Position numbers and translations under genes: made by a program
NCBI GenBank assembly: GCA_026826555.1
Contig: JAKSZT010017954.1
Span: 2,491,825 to 2,555,824 of the forward strand
Direction of reading: 5' to 3'
DNA from: Tolypeutes matacus
Lineage: Eukaryota; Chordata; Mammalia; Cingulata; Chlamyphoridae
DNA length: 64,000 bases
Shown: one piece after another, positions 44,001-55,335 of the stretch
Layout: each line of letters begins with the position of its first letter
Numbering within the stretch: the stretch's first letter is position 1
The notes under the pieces: model-generated
Databases searched by the model: none
The model's input: only the letters and a program-made list of their open reading frames with translations
Told to the model about the DNA's origin: nothing

Positions 44001-45930
44001 TGTATTTGGGCTCCAGGAACTGTAGGAACAGTGTGATCAGCTTATATCTTCTTATACCAGATTCTGAACCAGGTCCAAACCAGGTGTGGGGTGGAGGTAG
44101 TTCACCAGTTATGGCGAGGCAGGTGATAAGACACACCCTTCTATGGGTTTTGGGGACTTCCCAGAGATTAGGATTTCACGTCCAGAAGCAAGTGGTTCCT
44201 TAAGAAGGTCAGGGCTGAATGAAGCCAACAGAATCCTGTAGTTTATGGCCTGGGAAAGGGTTTTGCTACTACTGTAGCAAGAGGGCAAGCTTTACTTTTA
44301 CCTCCCTCTGAGTTTCACAGAGGAAGGTAACTCGCTTGAGTCCTTCTCCTCTGGGTGCTTCCAAACCACACATTCCTGAATTCCTACTCTGGTTTATTCT
44401 AATAAGAACTAGACTATCCCTTAATCCTTGCTTAAAGGGCCCATGTTTATTGAAGCCATAAAGTCTGAGCCAAGGGTCATAAATCACTCCTTATCCTCAC
44501 CCAGAGCATGAGGCAGGTAGGAATGGGTGCCTAGAGGTAACATTATTATGAATCTTGTCTGTTTCTTTGGTGTTTTCCCCTCTGGGTAGCTCCTGTGAAC
44601 CCCTGTGCTGGGAATCTCCATCTGCCCCTCCAGCCCCAACTTCTCCACTCTCCTCCATCCTGCTCTGCACCCATAAAGGAGAACACCAGCTGCACTGCCC
44701 TTGCCCTCTGGCTTCCAGTAGAAAATCCAAGGACAGAAAAGAGAGAAAAACTGGGGAACTCATTCCCCAGCTCCCTCCCTGCCAGGCTGCTTTTCCTTAA
44801 TGCCTGGGTTCTCCTACCTAAGATGTCAGGTGTCTCCTCTCTTACCACTAGGGCTCTCACCTGGCTCAGCTAGAGCACACTCCCCTTGTCACTTCAGGCC
44901 TAGAGGTGACAGCAGTTCCCCACTATTCTAGCTCCTCAGTGCTTCACCATCAAACTCTCAATTCCCCCTTTGAGTGCACAACCCTCATCCTCCTAGAGCT
45001 CTGAATGATACACCTTCATCGACACCCCAAACACCACCCTATCGTCAGCATCCCCCAACAATGCAGTTTCCTGAGACATCACCCTGGGATTCCCTGATAC
45101 TGTCCTCCCCTCCTGGCCTCTTGCCCAGCCCCTTTGGTTTCTACCCACCCACCTGCCCTTGGCCTCTTCCTTGTTGATACTGTCTTGTCAAACACTGAAG
45201 TCATCTCCTCTTCCTCAACCAGCTACCCCACCATGCTCCCAGACTCAATGTCATCTCTATCTTTCAGGACACAAAGCTCAAAAACTAGGTGACAGCTAAC
45301 CTTTCCCCAGAGGGACCCTGGGTGGGGAAGGGTCACCCTGATGCCTTAAACACCATGTAAGTAAAGGTGAACCCGGGTGCTAACTCTGCAAATGTTGCCT
45401 CACGGCAAACCCCATTCCCATGACACTGCCACTTTAAAATCCTTCCTCTACAGAAATTCTGGAATCACCACTGCCTTCCCTCTCATCCCCTTTGCCCACG
45501 CCTCATTCACTTAACGTTTCAGGTACAGAGCTTTCTGCTGTCCGTTCTAGTTGAAGACCTCGTCTCTCAACTGCTGCTGGAGTCTCCACCTGGGTCCCCT
45601 TCCTTCCAGCTCGCCCCCAAAACCCGGTCCACACCATGCCAGCACTGGCAAAGCGCAGGCAGGCCAAAAGTCTTCAGGGGCTCGGCAGCGCCTGCAAATA
45701 CCCACGCCTTTCTCTCACTTCTGTACTGAATGTGTGCATTTTTATCAGAAGTTGTTAAAACTTAACAACTCGCCCGACTCTTTAATGCTTAACATGCCCA
45801 TTCTTTACTCTGAGTTTCAAAGAATATTTTTAAAAACATCACAATTGGAATTGCATGGAAAACATCTAACTTTCTCAGCATCTTCTTTAAGGATCCCCCT
45901 TCTTTCTGGCTGGTGGAGAGAAGGGTGCCC
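44001..45930. other. Intergenic between repeats and HIP1 CpG island
   Basis: No gene seen. Parts of 44970-45550 may be L2 remnants. Overlapping 70-105-codon frames at 44497-44873 are mutually antisense and unsupported. Confidence 0.4.
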
Positions 45931-47200
45931 GAGCCGTGGAGAAACAAGTGTCCACAGGGGTTTCCACCCACGAAGAAGTTCTGGTGCCGGTGCAGAAGCT
46001 GCGGGGTCTGGGAAGAAGGCGCCGGCAGGGACTCGGGGCAGGAGCGGGGTGGGGAGGAAGCAGCGAGGGCCAGACTGGGCGCTGGCGGGGGCTGGCCTCC
46101 GGGCAGTGCCATCCCCGGCTCCCCGGTGCCAGGCCCGAGAGGAGTAAACAGGCTGTTCCCAGCCGGGCTCCCAGGGGCAGGCCCGACCCCCCAGTCGGCG
46201 GGACCCCCGCCCTCCACCCCAGGGTCTCGCAGCGCAGCCGACCCAGGCAGGACTCGGAGCCTCCAGGGGCGCTTCCCAGGACGCCGCGGCGCGCGGGGCG
46301 GGGCTGGGGGGGGGGCGAGGGGCGGGGCGGGCGGCGCGCGGCGGGGGCAGGTCGGGGCAGCCCCCAGGCCCCACCCCCTGGCCACCCCGCCCCCGCCAGG
46401 CGCGGCGGGGCCGCGTGATGGACAGGCCCACGGGCCCCTCACGGCGCGCGCTTCTCCGCCCGGCACCGCCCAACCCGGCCCAGCAAGCCGAGGGGCCCCG
46501 GCGGGGGCGGGGCCGGGGGCGGGCGGGGAAGCCCGTGGGCGAGGGGCGGGGCCTCGGGAGAGAGCGGCAGCGCTCCCGGCCAATGGCAGGCGGGGGCCGT
46601 CCCTTTAGCGCCGGATCGCGGCGGGTGGGGCGGGGCGGGCGGCGCCGTAGGGCTCGCGGGCGGCCGAGGCCGCGGACTCGCTGAGCGCGGCGACATGGAC
46701 CGGATGGGCAGCTCCATGAAGCAGGTGCCCAACCCGCTGCCCAAGGTGCTGGGCCGGCGCGGCGCCGGCGCGGGGCTGGAGGCGGCCGAGCGCGAGAGCT
46801 TCGAGCGGACCCAGGTGAGGCGCAGGCACCCCGGGGCGGAGCCGGGGCGCCCCGGGAGACGCCGTGCCTGGAGGGGGCGTCCAGGAGAGGGGTCAGGGGT
46901 CCGCGAGGGGCGGGCATCGGGTTCGCAGACCAGGCGATCCGAGGAAGGTGGGGGACCCCGGGGCATCCCTGCTGGCCTGGGGCGGGGGCCGGCTGCGAGG
47001 AGCGGGGCTGATCTGGGGCGCGGGCGAGGCGAGGGGGCCAGGCGCGGACAGCACCGGGGTCACAAGGGGAGACGAGAGGCGAAGGAACTGGAAGGGGGCT
47101 CCAGACGGGGGTGCGCACTGGGGGCCACTTGGGGTGCCCTGGGGCGGGGAGGCGAAAGGAGGGGAGCCCTTTCCTCTCCCTCGAGCCGCCGCTCCTCCGT
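45930..47200 (+). promoter_or_regulatory. HIP1: CpG-island promoter of HIP1
   Basis: CpG-dense, very GC-rich sequence around the first HIP1 exon, in contrast to the CpG-poor flanks. It has several GC boxes of Sp1 type (ggggcggggc, for example near 46543-46552 and 46625-46645), a CCAAT box at 46580-46584 and no TATA box. Transcription probably starts diffusely between about 46600 and 46690, giving a short 5' leader. Such a promoter fits a broadly expressed gene. The long antisense and sense frames across it (up to 464 codons) come from GC bias, which removes stop codons, and are not genes. Confidence 0.85.
46695..46814 (+). CDS. HIP1: Huntingtin-interacting protein 1, coding exon 1
   Basis: The exon encodes 40 residues, from MDRMGSSMKQVPNPLPKVLG to ESFERTQ, and closes with a phase-0 donor (ccag/gtgagg). 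This is almost the same as the human HIP1 N-terminus, just upstream of the ANTH domain, which begins in later exons. HIP1 is a roughly 1,000-residue endocytic adaptor that binds phosphoinositides through ANTH, clathrin and AP-2 through its middle, and actin through a C-terminal THATCH domain. It was first found as a huntingtin partner. Only this exon is in the window. The gene lies downstream of CCL26 on the same strand, as in human 7q11.23. An upstream ATG is not needed; the 'gcgacatgg' context is a good start. Confidence 0.95.
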
Positions 47201-48714
47201 TGCAAGGACATGCCCCTAACCCCTTAGCACCCCCCGACCCCTTGTCACCCCGTTCCTCTGCGGCTTCTGCCTGGTCCTCACCACCCCCAGCTGTAAGCTC
47301 CAGAGGGCGGAGGTCAAAGGGTCTGAGCGGCGAGAAGGAATGTAGGAAATGCAGAGTGAGGCCGAGCCTGGACAGTGACTTGGGACTGGAGGGGGGTACC
47401 AGTCAAGGGGCAGGAACGGGGGTTGCTGGTGGCGATGCGCTGCCCAGCCGTGCCCAGAGCCCTGACTTGGGGTTTTGTTTCAGGGCTCTAACATGCGCCT
47501 CACAGCTAATAGGCAGACTGCCCTATTTGTCTAGCCTGAGCAGGGCACGGGGCCAAAATTCCTCAGTGTCATCAACAAAAAGCCACAATCCATTTTTACC
47601 TCAGTTTTTCAATGCCTGATGTATTGATGTGACTGAAGAAAGCCAACATGCTTATGCCGTGGTGCGGATCCTTTGCATGTAAAATCCATTTCAAAGGGTG
47701 CAGCACTTCTTTTAATCCCAGGGCCAAGGCTGTATGGGCAGATTTGTTCTCTTGCTTGCTCTCAGAGTGGAACTTGTGAAGACCCAGTTGGGTGCCCACT
47801 CCCCTGCACTGGGCTCGCAAGTATGTGCCACAGGTTTCCCTCAAAATACAGTAGAAAGTTAGGGAATGGGCACTGAAGTTTCAGAAAAGAGGGTGGGGAC
47901 CAGAGTGGAGTGATCTGTGTGTGGAATCTTGTGAAGACTAGAGCTCTTCGCCCCAGGGGACTACAGCCTCTTCTGGTCCCAGATGCTCCTTGGCCCCACA
48001 CTCATCTCTACTCAGAGGAGCAGGGAGAGGGGACCAGTCCCTGCCTCTCAGGCTTGTTTTCTGGCTTTATGGACTGGATCGCTGAAATGCAGGAGGTTTT
48101 CTGTGTCTGACCCAGCGGTACCTTGGGTATCATCACCTGCTTACAAGAGGTGGAATGTTCCAAGGAACAGTGCGGATTTTCTTTTCTTTTTCATGAAAGA
48201 GGAAAATAAATAGGTGTTCTTTTATAACAACCCACTCCTGCTATAGATGCAGATAAGTAAAAACTGGAGCAATAGAGAAATACACATAGGACTTTGACCC
48301 ACTGCAGGGATGGAAATTAGGTTTGTGAATGTGTCCCTCCATAGCTGGCATGTCCTCTGGCTATCCAGAGACAGCCCGACAAGGAGAGTCTAGGTCAGTG
48401 TTTTCCAGTATTTTACATTCTGTGGAACAGTTGTACTTGTCCACATTGGGCTTAGTGCTTGTGTGTATGTGTGTGTGTGTGGTGGGGAGGTGGACTGGAG
48501 GAGGAAAGGAGAGTTTTTCTATTGTTGAAACTATTTAGGGAAGGAGGAAAGTGAAGAAACAAAAGAGAATGTTCCTAAAACCCTGCATTAGCCAATCTGC
48601 AAAAAGGTATTTTGTTTAATGACTACCTATTAAATGTATAATGAAATATACAATTGAGTTAGAAAAAAATTGTTTTTAATGAGTTAGAGACCATGAGAAT
48701 CAGCCAAGGCAATA

Positions 48715-48875
48715 ATTGTATCTAATTATTGTGTTTGGCACCTTTCTAAGTACTTTGCTGTATGTATTACCTTATTTAATCTTGACAAAAACCCATGAGG
48801 TGGATATCAGTCACATTTTACCACCGAGGAAACTGAGGCACAGAGAGGTTAAAGCACCTTGCCACAGCTGGAAGT
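48715..48875 (-). repeat. MIR-family fragment, antisense
   Basis: 'tgtttggcacctttctaagt', 'cccatgaggtggatatcagt' and 'gaggaaactgaggcacagag' are typical of antisense MIR/MIRb. Confidence 0.75.
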
Positions 48876-48924
48876 AGCCCCGACCTTTAGCCACTTCCTT
48901 AGGCTGCCTCTATTCTGGAATTGA

Positions 48925-49085
48925 GTTTACATCTGGGCCAGTGTGTAGGCCATGTGGCCTGAGGCCAGCCGCTTAACCTTCCTAAGCCTCAGTTTCCTAA
49001 TTGTAAAGACAATACCCACCTTGCAGGTTTATTGTGGGAACTAAATGATATAAAATGTGAGAAGGCATTTTGTGACCTGAGTGCT
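48925..49085 (+). repeat. MIR fragment
   Basis: 'ttaaccttcctaagcctcag' and 'tttcctaattgtaaagacaa' belong to the MIR body. Confidence 0.75.
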
Positions 49086-49689
49086 GTTCAAATGTAGCAT
49101 GTAAGTGGTACAGCCCCATGGAGGTGGGGAGACCTTAGAACAGTTTAAGCTCTTCAGTGGAGGGGTGGAAGGGATACTAGGTAATGGGAGCCGAGAGCCC
49201 AGATAAAGTACAGCCTGTATGAGCGCAGAAAGACTGGGAGCCCTCACTGAGGACTGAAGCGCCACCTTCCAGCTGGGTGGAGAGGAGGGCAAGGGGCTTT
49301 CCAGTAATGGGGAACCGTCTGGAAGCAGAAAAACACGCGGTGTGGATGCAGATGAGATTAATGGGCTGAGGTGGAGAGAGGGGCCAAATTGGTCCCTTCC
49401 CCTCTGAACTCCCACAGCACACTTTGTCAACCCGCTGAGCGCTTGCCAAAGTCCCTGGCCCAGAATCCTCTCTCTCTATGTTGCCCACAGTAAACTGGGA
49501 GCATCTTGAGAACAGGCCTGGTTCTTGCTCTAGCTGTATCCTCCCAATCCTCACAATGTGACAGTCCCTGTCTCTCAGGGGTGTCCCCCACCCAACTCGT
49601 CATAGGCAATCTTCTGGCTTTAGGGGTGTGAAAGTAGAGTTGGGAGCTCCTGCTGTAGTAGTGCTACCTTTTCTGGAACACTTTTCAGT

Positions 49690-49870
49690 TTATAAAGCAT
49701 GTTTTTTTAGTTGTCACTGAGGCTGCATGATGGTTAGGTTTTATCATCCTCATTTATGGATGAGGATGCTGCAGCCCAGAGAGATTGGTATCTTGCCCAG
49801 GGTCACTCAGTTGGTGAGTGAAAGGGTTGGGATTTGAACCCAGGACTCTGGGTTCTGAGTCTCATTCTGG
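49690..49870 (-). repeat. MIR-family fragment, antisense
   Basis: 'gcagcccagagagattggta', 'tcttgcccagggtcactcag' and 'gggatttgaacccaggactc' are the antisense MIR core. The tRNA-like 'gatttgaacccag' is part of MIR. Confidence 0.8.
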
Positions 49871-50004
49871 CCTATTCTATCCCACTGGCCTCCACATCAG
49901 CCCAGAGAGTAATCCTGGAGCAAACTTGGAGGGCTGCAGCTCACAGACAAACAAAATACCCTGTCTGTGTTTACTTAGCAGGAAAATGGTTCTCTCTATG
50001 GTTT

Positions 50005-50125
50005 GTTATTCTTTGCTCACCCATTTAGTGAGCACATACCTTCCAAGGAACCCGGGGATGAGTAAGATAAAGAGACCAGCCCCGAAGGAGCTCAGAGAGG
50101 AGGTGGACCAGAGACCGTGGGGGCT
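50005..50125 (-). repeat. L2 fragment, antisense
   Basis: 'tagtgagcacataccttcca' and 'ccgaaggagctcagagagga' fit antisense L2. Confidence 0.5.
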
Positions 50126-50147
50126 CCTCTCCAAGACTGTGGACCTG

Positions 50148-50285
50148 CAGCAGCATCAGTGGTTGCTGTTAGAAATGTAGGAGCTAGGCCCTGCCCCAGG
50201 CCCACTGAGTCAGAGTCTGGATCTAGCTAGAGCCCTGGGTGTTCCTGTGCATACAAAAATGTGAGCAGTGCTGCTCTGTAGTAGG
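50148..50285 (-). repeat. MER5A-like hAT MITE, inverted
   Basis: 'gagctaggccctgccccagg' and 'cccactgagtcagagtctgg' match the middle of MER5-type elements. Confidence 0.5.
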
Positions 50286-50519
50286 CAAGTGGGATGATAG
50301 GCGAAGACAGGCTATGGAAACACAGGAGGGAGCCAACCCGGGCTTAGAGAGTCACAAACTGAGTAAAGGATGGAAATGAACCATTAGGCATTGGGAAGAG
50401 CCAGGAGACTTGGGTTCTAGAGAGAAAGAGAAAGAAACAAATATTTATTGAGGGCCTGCTGGGTACTAGGAACATGCTATTTGATTTTTTTTTTTTTTCT
50501 TTCATGCTATTTGATTTGT

Positions 50520-50620
50520 ATTAGTTATGCTATTTAATAGCTCAGGCTCAGAGAGGCCAAGTGACTGGTCCAAGATCACACAGCAAACAGATGGTGATGC
50601 CATGGCTTCAATATTGGAGG
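50520..50620 (-). repeat. MIR fragment, antisense
   Basis: 'ggctcagagaggccaagtga' then 'ctggtccaagatcacacagc' is the antisense MIR core. Confidence 0.75.
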
Positions 50621-50669
50621 GCCAAATCCCTTTCTCCATGTTTAAGACCAGGGGTGTTTCTACTGTCCT

Positions 50670-50840
50670 GCTTAAGGATCTCAACCCTGGCTACACATTA
50701 GAATCACAAAAATACTGTTTTCTGGGCCCCACGCTGCAGAGATTCTGTCTCAGTGGATCTCGGGTGGTTGTTGGCAATTGGTGAAGCACCCAGGTAATTC
50801 TGTGCAGCCAGGTGGTGTCTACTGAGGCTGATGTGCTCCC
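50670..50840 (+). repeat. MER5A-like hAT MITE
   Basis: 'ctcaaccctggctacacatt', 'agaatcacaaaaatactg' and 'gggccccacgctgcagagat' keep MER5A order. The 3' end is unclear. Confidence 0.6.
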
Positions 50841-51254
50841 ATGGCTCTGGGATGGCTAGTCCATGCAGGTTATACCCAGAACACCAAGATGACCTTGCGG
50901 GCAAGAAGACTGTGCCTTGGTGTTTGTTCTTTGTAAACACAAATGCTCCGGCTCCCTTGGAGCCCCTGAGGCCAGGTTGTACAGCCCCTCCCCGGTGCAC
51001 CTAGGCCCCTTCTCCTGCTGCCATTGACCAGGTGTACAGAGCATCAGCGTGGCCTCAGGTCTGAGCAGGTGAGCTCTTCCTGCCAGGAGAGCTGAAAGTG
51101 AGCCCCGTTTTCCCATTTACTTCACTTTACAGTCAGAGATGGCTTCTTACACAAAAGGTGCTGTGGCCGTCCCACCCCCTTAAATGGCATTGAAATGTAA
51201 GAGCTTTCTTTGGGTCTGCGGCTTTGACCTCTCCTGCTTTTCCTCCCCCCGGTT

Positions 51255-51450
51255 AGAGCAATGACTGCCATTTGCTGCCCACTTACAGTGTGCACGTGGT
51301 GGAGGCCTTGCACAAACCTCCCCTTTCCATTCTTGAAATATACACACAAATTCTGATCCCTGTTTGACAGATGAGGTGATAGAGGCTGAGAGGGGTTGAT
51401 AACGAGCTCAAGATTACAAAGGAAGTGATGGAACTGGGGTGCTGACCCAG
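51255..51450 (-). repeat. MIR fragment, antisense
   Basis: 'gacagatgaggtgatagagg' and 'gagctcaagattacaaagga' resemble antisense MIR. Confidence 0.6.
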
Positions 51451-51464
51451 GAAAACCCGCCCCA

Positions 51465-52135
51465 GGGCCCAGCTTTCCACTGCTTGCTCACCTGTCACTG
51501 CCCCCTTCAGTGCTCTTTCTCCTCCCACCCGCCCCCTAACAGTCGGGTCCCAAGGCTCTGTGCTGCACCCACTTCTCTGTCCACTTCCTCTGCGTCACCT
51601 CCATCTGATGGTTTCTGTACTCACTTCCCTGACATTGGCTCTCCACTTCTCCCTCCTAATTCCCACACCTGTTGATCACTTCCCATTGGACATCCACAGC
51701 TGGATAACCACACACACCCAACTCAGCTTGGGTCTCCCAGCCCTGAATGCCCCGTGTCTGGTTATCGGTCCCGCCATCCTACCCTTGGCGCCAGTCCCGA
51801 GTCGTCCCTCACTCTGGCTCTCAGCCTCGTCCTGGAGAGTCCACCTCTGTAATGCTTCTCCAGCCTACCCCTGCTCTGCTTTTCTGTCCTTGCCACCTCC
51901 TACCTGGATTGCCATGATCCCATCCTCCCTGCTCCCACACAGTCTGGGCCAGACTGATTATCTCCAAAGCCCAGCACTGCTGTGTAACCCCTTTTCCAAT
52001 AACTTTTGCTGACTACCTAGAAATTCTCCATGGTGGTGCCATCAGGGTCCCTGGTCCCTATCCTTTCCCAGCTTTCACCTGCACTGCAGCCCTCCAGGAG
52101 AGTCCCTGCAGTCTGGTCCCAGCGGATCACATAAT
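51465..52135 (+). repeat. L2-like LINE fragment
   Basis: C/T-rich sequence with 'tggacatccacagctggata', 'tggattgccatgatcccatc' and 'tgcactgcagccctccagg', comparable to the sense strand of the L2 ORF2 end. Diverged, with no intact frame. Confidence 0.5.
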
Positions 52136-53690
52136 CAAGTGAGCATGAGACACCCTACTGCCTCCCTGCGTCTGCTGCTTTCTCTGCCTGCACTGGCCTC
52201 CCCTCCTCCCTCTGTCCACCTCGGATACCACCTCTCCCAAGACCATCTCGGCTGGTCCTCGTAGAGGCTCTTATCTACCATGTGGCCCTCACATCTTGTC
52301 TTTCCTTCCAGGTTCAAAACTCTTGGGGGTAGGGTCTGGGTTTCAGTACCAAGTGGAGGCCCTTGCACGAGGCAGGCACCGGTGCCCGTTTGCCAAATGC
52401 GTGCACATAACACAGCTGGAGTTGCTGGAGTTGCCACAGGCCCTGGGGAGCTGCGGGCAGGCCCCTGCTTGCAGGGCACTCTTCTGGTGCACATTTTAGA
52501 GATTCTCCCTTTGTCTCCTTTGATTCCTGCAATGATTAATTCTTACTAAGTGCCTGTGTGCCAGGCCCCTGCTGCCACAGGTAAAACCCACCCAGGAGGG
52601 AGCTCAGAGGCTAACCTCAGAGTTAGGGCTCAAGGTCGATTATCTGAGTCTCTGCAAAGTTAAGAGCACTTTATAAGCATTCCTAAAATGTGGTCTTGGA
52701 CTTTCCAGGACTTCCTTCTGATTCAGGTGGGACCTTTGTGAGGCAGAAAATTTCACTAGGAAGGGAGGGTGACTGGCTTGGTATCCCGGGGGCCTGGATG
52801 GGGCTGACAGGCAGTGGTCCCTGTGCAGGTGCTGGAGTTTGCAGGGAGGTTAGGATGAGGGCACAATAATATGAGAGCACTCCCCGGAGAATGAGAAAAT
52901 CTGGCTCTGCTACTGAACTTCTCATTTCAAAATGTGGAGGGTAGAAAAGATTCCTGAGGGTCCTTCCAGCTTTCAAATATGTTAGCTCATAAAACTTCTG
53001 TAAGCAAGCTCTGACATTGTGAAATAAGGACACACATCTCTTCTGAGCATTCCACTGCTTTCTTGAAAGGTATCCTGCGCCAGTGACGTGGGGCTCACAA
53101 AAGTGCATCTCAGAAAGGGGTGGGGTGTGTCTGGGGGTGGGGGACAGGAAAATGGGTTCCCAGCCTCTTCTGGGTACCAAAAGAATTTCTTGCCTGGCAT
53201 GTCTGCGATCCACTGATGAAGACTGTTTTAAGCTCCCCCATGCAGTGGCCCGTTTATTCCATTAGTTCAGGACAAAGTGTGGAGGAGACCTGGGTGTGTT
53301 GGGGTGCAGCCTGGTGCAGTGGTGCGGTGGGCTGGCAGCCAGTTCTCCTGCATCAAGAAGGCCTGGAGATTTGCCCACCTAGGAGAGGGAGCTTGTCAGC
53401 CCCACCTCCCTGGCAGGGTGGAGGCTGCTTCCTGTTTCCCTGCCTGGGCAGGCAGGGAGGAGCCCTGCTGTGGTCAGCTCGTGGTCAGTACAGGCTGCCA
53501 CTGTCGAGGGGAGAGACAGGATTTGAGGTGCTCCTCTGGCTCAGACGGGGAAGGAAAATGGTGTCTTTTCTTGCGTCTGAAAGGTTGCAATTGCCACCTC
53601 TGCTGTTACTGCTGTGAGACAGCTCAGGAAACTGCCCTGTGATGTCCAGTGCGGCCGTCAGCAGCCAATGCTCTGCATGGCTGATAGATA
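52136..53690. other. HIP1 intron, unique sequence
   Basis: No repeat of note apart from an L2-like patch near 52540-52570 ('taagtgcctgtgtgccaggc'). Frames of 165-176 codons on opposite strands at 52683-53617 lack splice support and family resemblance. Confidence 0.4.
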
Positions 53691-53875
53691 AAGTTTATAA
53701 GGCACCTCTTCATATACCTCTTTCAAGGCACAGGATAACTATGCAATAGGTGGTTGTCATCATTTTCCAGTTTTGGACACTGAGGCTCAGAGAGGTTAAG
53801 TGTCTTGCCTAAGAGCTCTCAGGAAGTAGCAGAGCTGAGATTTGAACCCGGTGTACCACATCCCAAATTCTATAT
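53691..53875 (-). repeat. MIR fragment, antisense
   Basis: 'gaggctcagagaggttaagt', 'gtcttgcctaagagctctca' and 'gagatttgaacccggtgtac': clear antisense MIR. Confidence 0.85.
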
Positions 53876-54149
53876 ATTCCTTTCTATATCTGTCCTTAAA
53901 CCTGAAGCCTGCTCTGGGGCTGGTAACTTAAGAAGGGTACAGAGATTTTTTTTTTTTTCCTGAGTCCTCTCCAATTGATTTATTTGGACATTTAAAATTC
54001 CTCCTGGGAAAAGATTTTTGTAACATATGAATATACATCAAAATATGCAAAATATATTTAAAACCTTTTTCAAAAGCAAAAAAAACCCTATAAATATATA
54101 TATCTATGTATGTATATATATAACCTAATAGAAAAATAGCAGAAATTTC

Positions 54150-54992
54150 ACAAAAAGATATCTAAATGGTCAGTAAACATATGAAAAGGTTCACAACTTC
54201 ATTAGTAATCAGGGAAATGCAAGTTAAAACTACGATGAAATACTACTACATGCCCATTAGAATGGCTAAAATAATAATAATAATAATAATAGAAAACTAA
54301 GAACCAAATCTTGGTAAAGATATGGAGCAATGAGTATGTTCCTACTGTGCTGATGGGGCTGGAAACTGGTGCCACCAGGTTGGAAGCAGCCAGGTATTAT
54401 GAAATTGCAGATACGTGTGCCCTATAACTTCGTGGTTCCACTTCTTAACAAGGGGTCCATGAGCTTGAACTGAAATTCAAAAAAAACCATTATTCTTGTG
54501 GGGGCGTGTTGGTACGGGGGTGATATATTTTTTGAATATTACACAGTCCAGTATGGACTTAGTAAGGGGTCCCTGGTTTTCACCTGACTGGCAAAGGAGT
54601 CCGTGGAACAAAAAAGGCTAAGAACCGCAGCACTAGGTTGAAAAGTATCTCCAGAAGAGATGTATAAGAATGTTCATAATCACATTGTGTAATAGCCCCA
54701 AACTGGAAACAACACAAATCCCTCATCAACGCAGATGGGTAAATAAATTGTGATAATAGCCGTTCGTTAGAGCACTATACAACAATAACAAGTAAATAAA
54801 GTATAGTTACTTTCAACATGGATAGATCTTACAAACATAATGTTGAGTGAAAAGAAGCCAGACATAGAAAGCTACCTTCTGTATGATTCCATTTATATTA
54901 GGTTCAGAAAGCAGGCAAAACTAAACCAGCACTAGGGGCACTTGCTTGGAGGGTAAAACTAAGGCAAACAGGATGTGATGACCGTAAAAGTC
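54150..54992 (+). mobile_element. L1 3' region, plus strand, holding a DNA transposon
   Basis: 'aacttcattagtaatcaggg', 'ctacatgcccattagaatgg', 'aaactggaaacaacacaaat' and 'ggatagatcttacaaacata' are sense L1 blocks. It is interrupted at about 54460-54645 by a DNA element. A (taa)n tract lies at 54271-54292. Confidence 0.8.
54460..54645 (-). mobile_element. hAT-like MITE, opposite orientation to 60785
   Basis: 'aaggggtccctggttttcac' followed by 'ctgactggcaaaggagtccg' and 'aggctaagaaccgcag' are the reverse complement of blocks at 60785-60860. The copy is truncated on its left. Confidence 0.65.
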
Positions 54993-55005
54993 AAGATAAT
55001 GTTTA

Positions 55006-55132
55006 CCAGCAGCTGACTTTGGTGAGGAAGCATCTCTGCTGATACCTTGATTTGGACATTTCCTGGCCTTGGAACTGTAAAATTTTACAAATAAATCCCC
55101 TTCATAAAAGCCAAAAAAAAAAAAAAAAAAAA
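55006..55132 (+). mobile_element. Retroinserted LTR-terminated RNA with poly(A)
   Basis: A 127-bp insert lies between perfect copies of aagataatgttta (54993-55005 and 55133-55145). It ends with a polyadenylation signal (aaataaatcccc) about 18 bases before a run of about 23 A. Its last 40 bases resemble the polyadenylation part of the solo LTR at 39670-40243. This indicates an LTR-ended transcript copied by the L1 machinery. Confidence 0.75.
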
Positions 55133-55249
55133 AAGATAATGTTTATCCTTGATGCAGGGGAGGGCTAGTAATCAGGAAGGTCATAGGGAGGCTTCTGAGG
55201 TCCTGCCAGTCCATTTCTTGGCCCCATTGGTGGTTTATGGTAAAGCTGG

Positions 55250-55335
55250 CCTTATCTATCTATCTAGTTAGCTAGCTATCTAGCTATCTTCTATCTATAT
55301 CTACCTATCATCCATCTATTTATTTATCAGTAGTA
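55250..55335. repeat. (CTAT)n imperfect microsatellite
   Basis: ctatctat units mixed with gctagttag variants. Confidence 0.9.

Noticed and set aside
45789..47619. Open frames of 160-464 codons on both strands around the CpG island
   Set aside because: They are rich in Pro, Arg, Gly and Ala, overlap in several frames on both strands, and result from scarce AT-rich stop codons in GC-rich DNA. Only the HIP1 exon has homology and a splice donor.
52683..53617. Frames of 176 (minus) and 165 (plus) codons in HIP1 intron 1
   Set aside because: Opposite strands, no recognised family, and a HIP1 exon 2 motif is absent.
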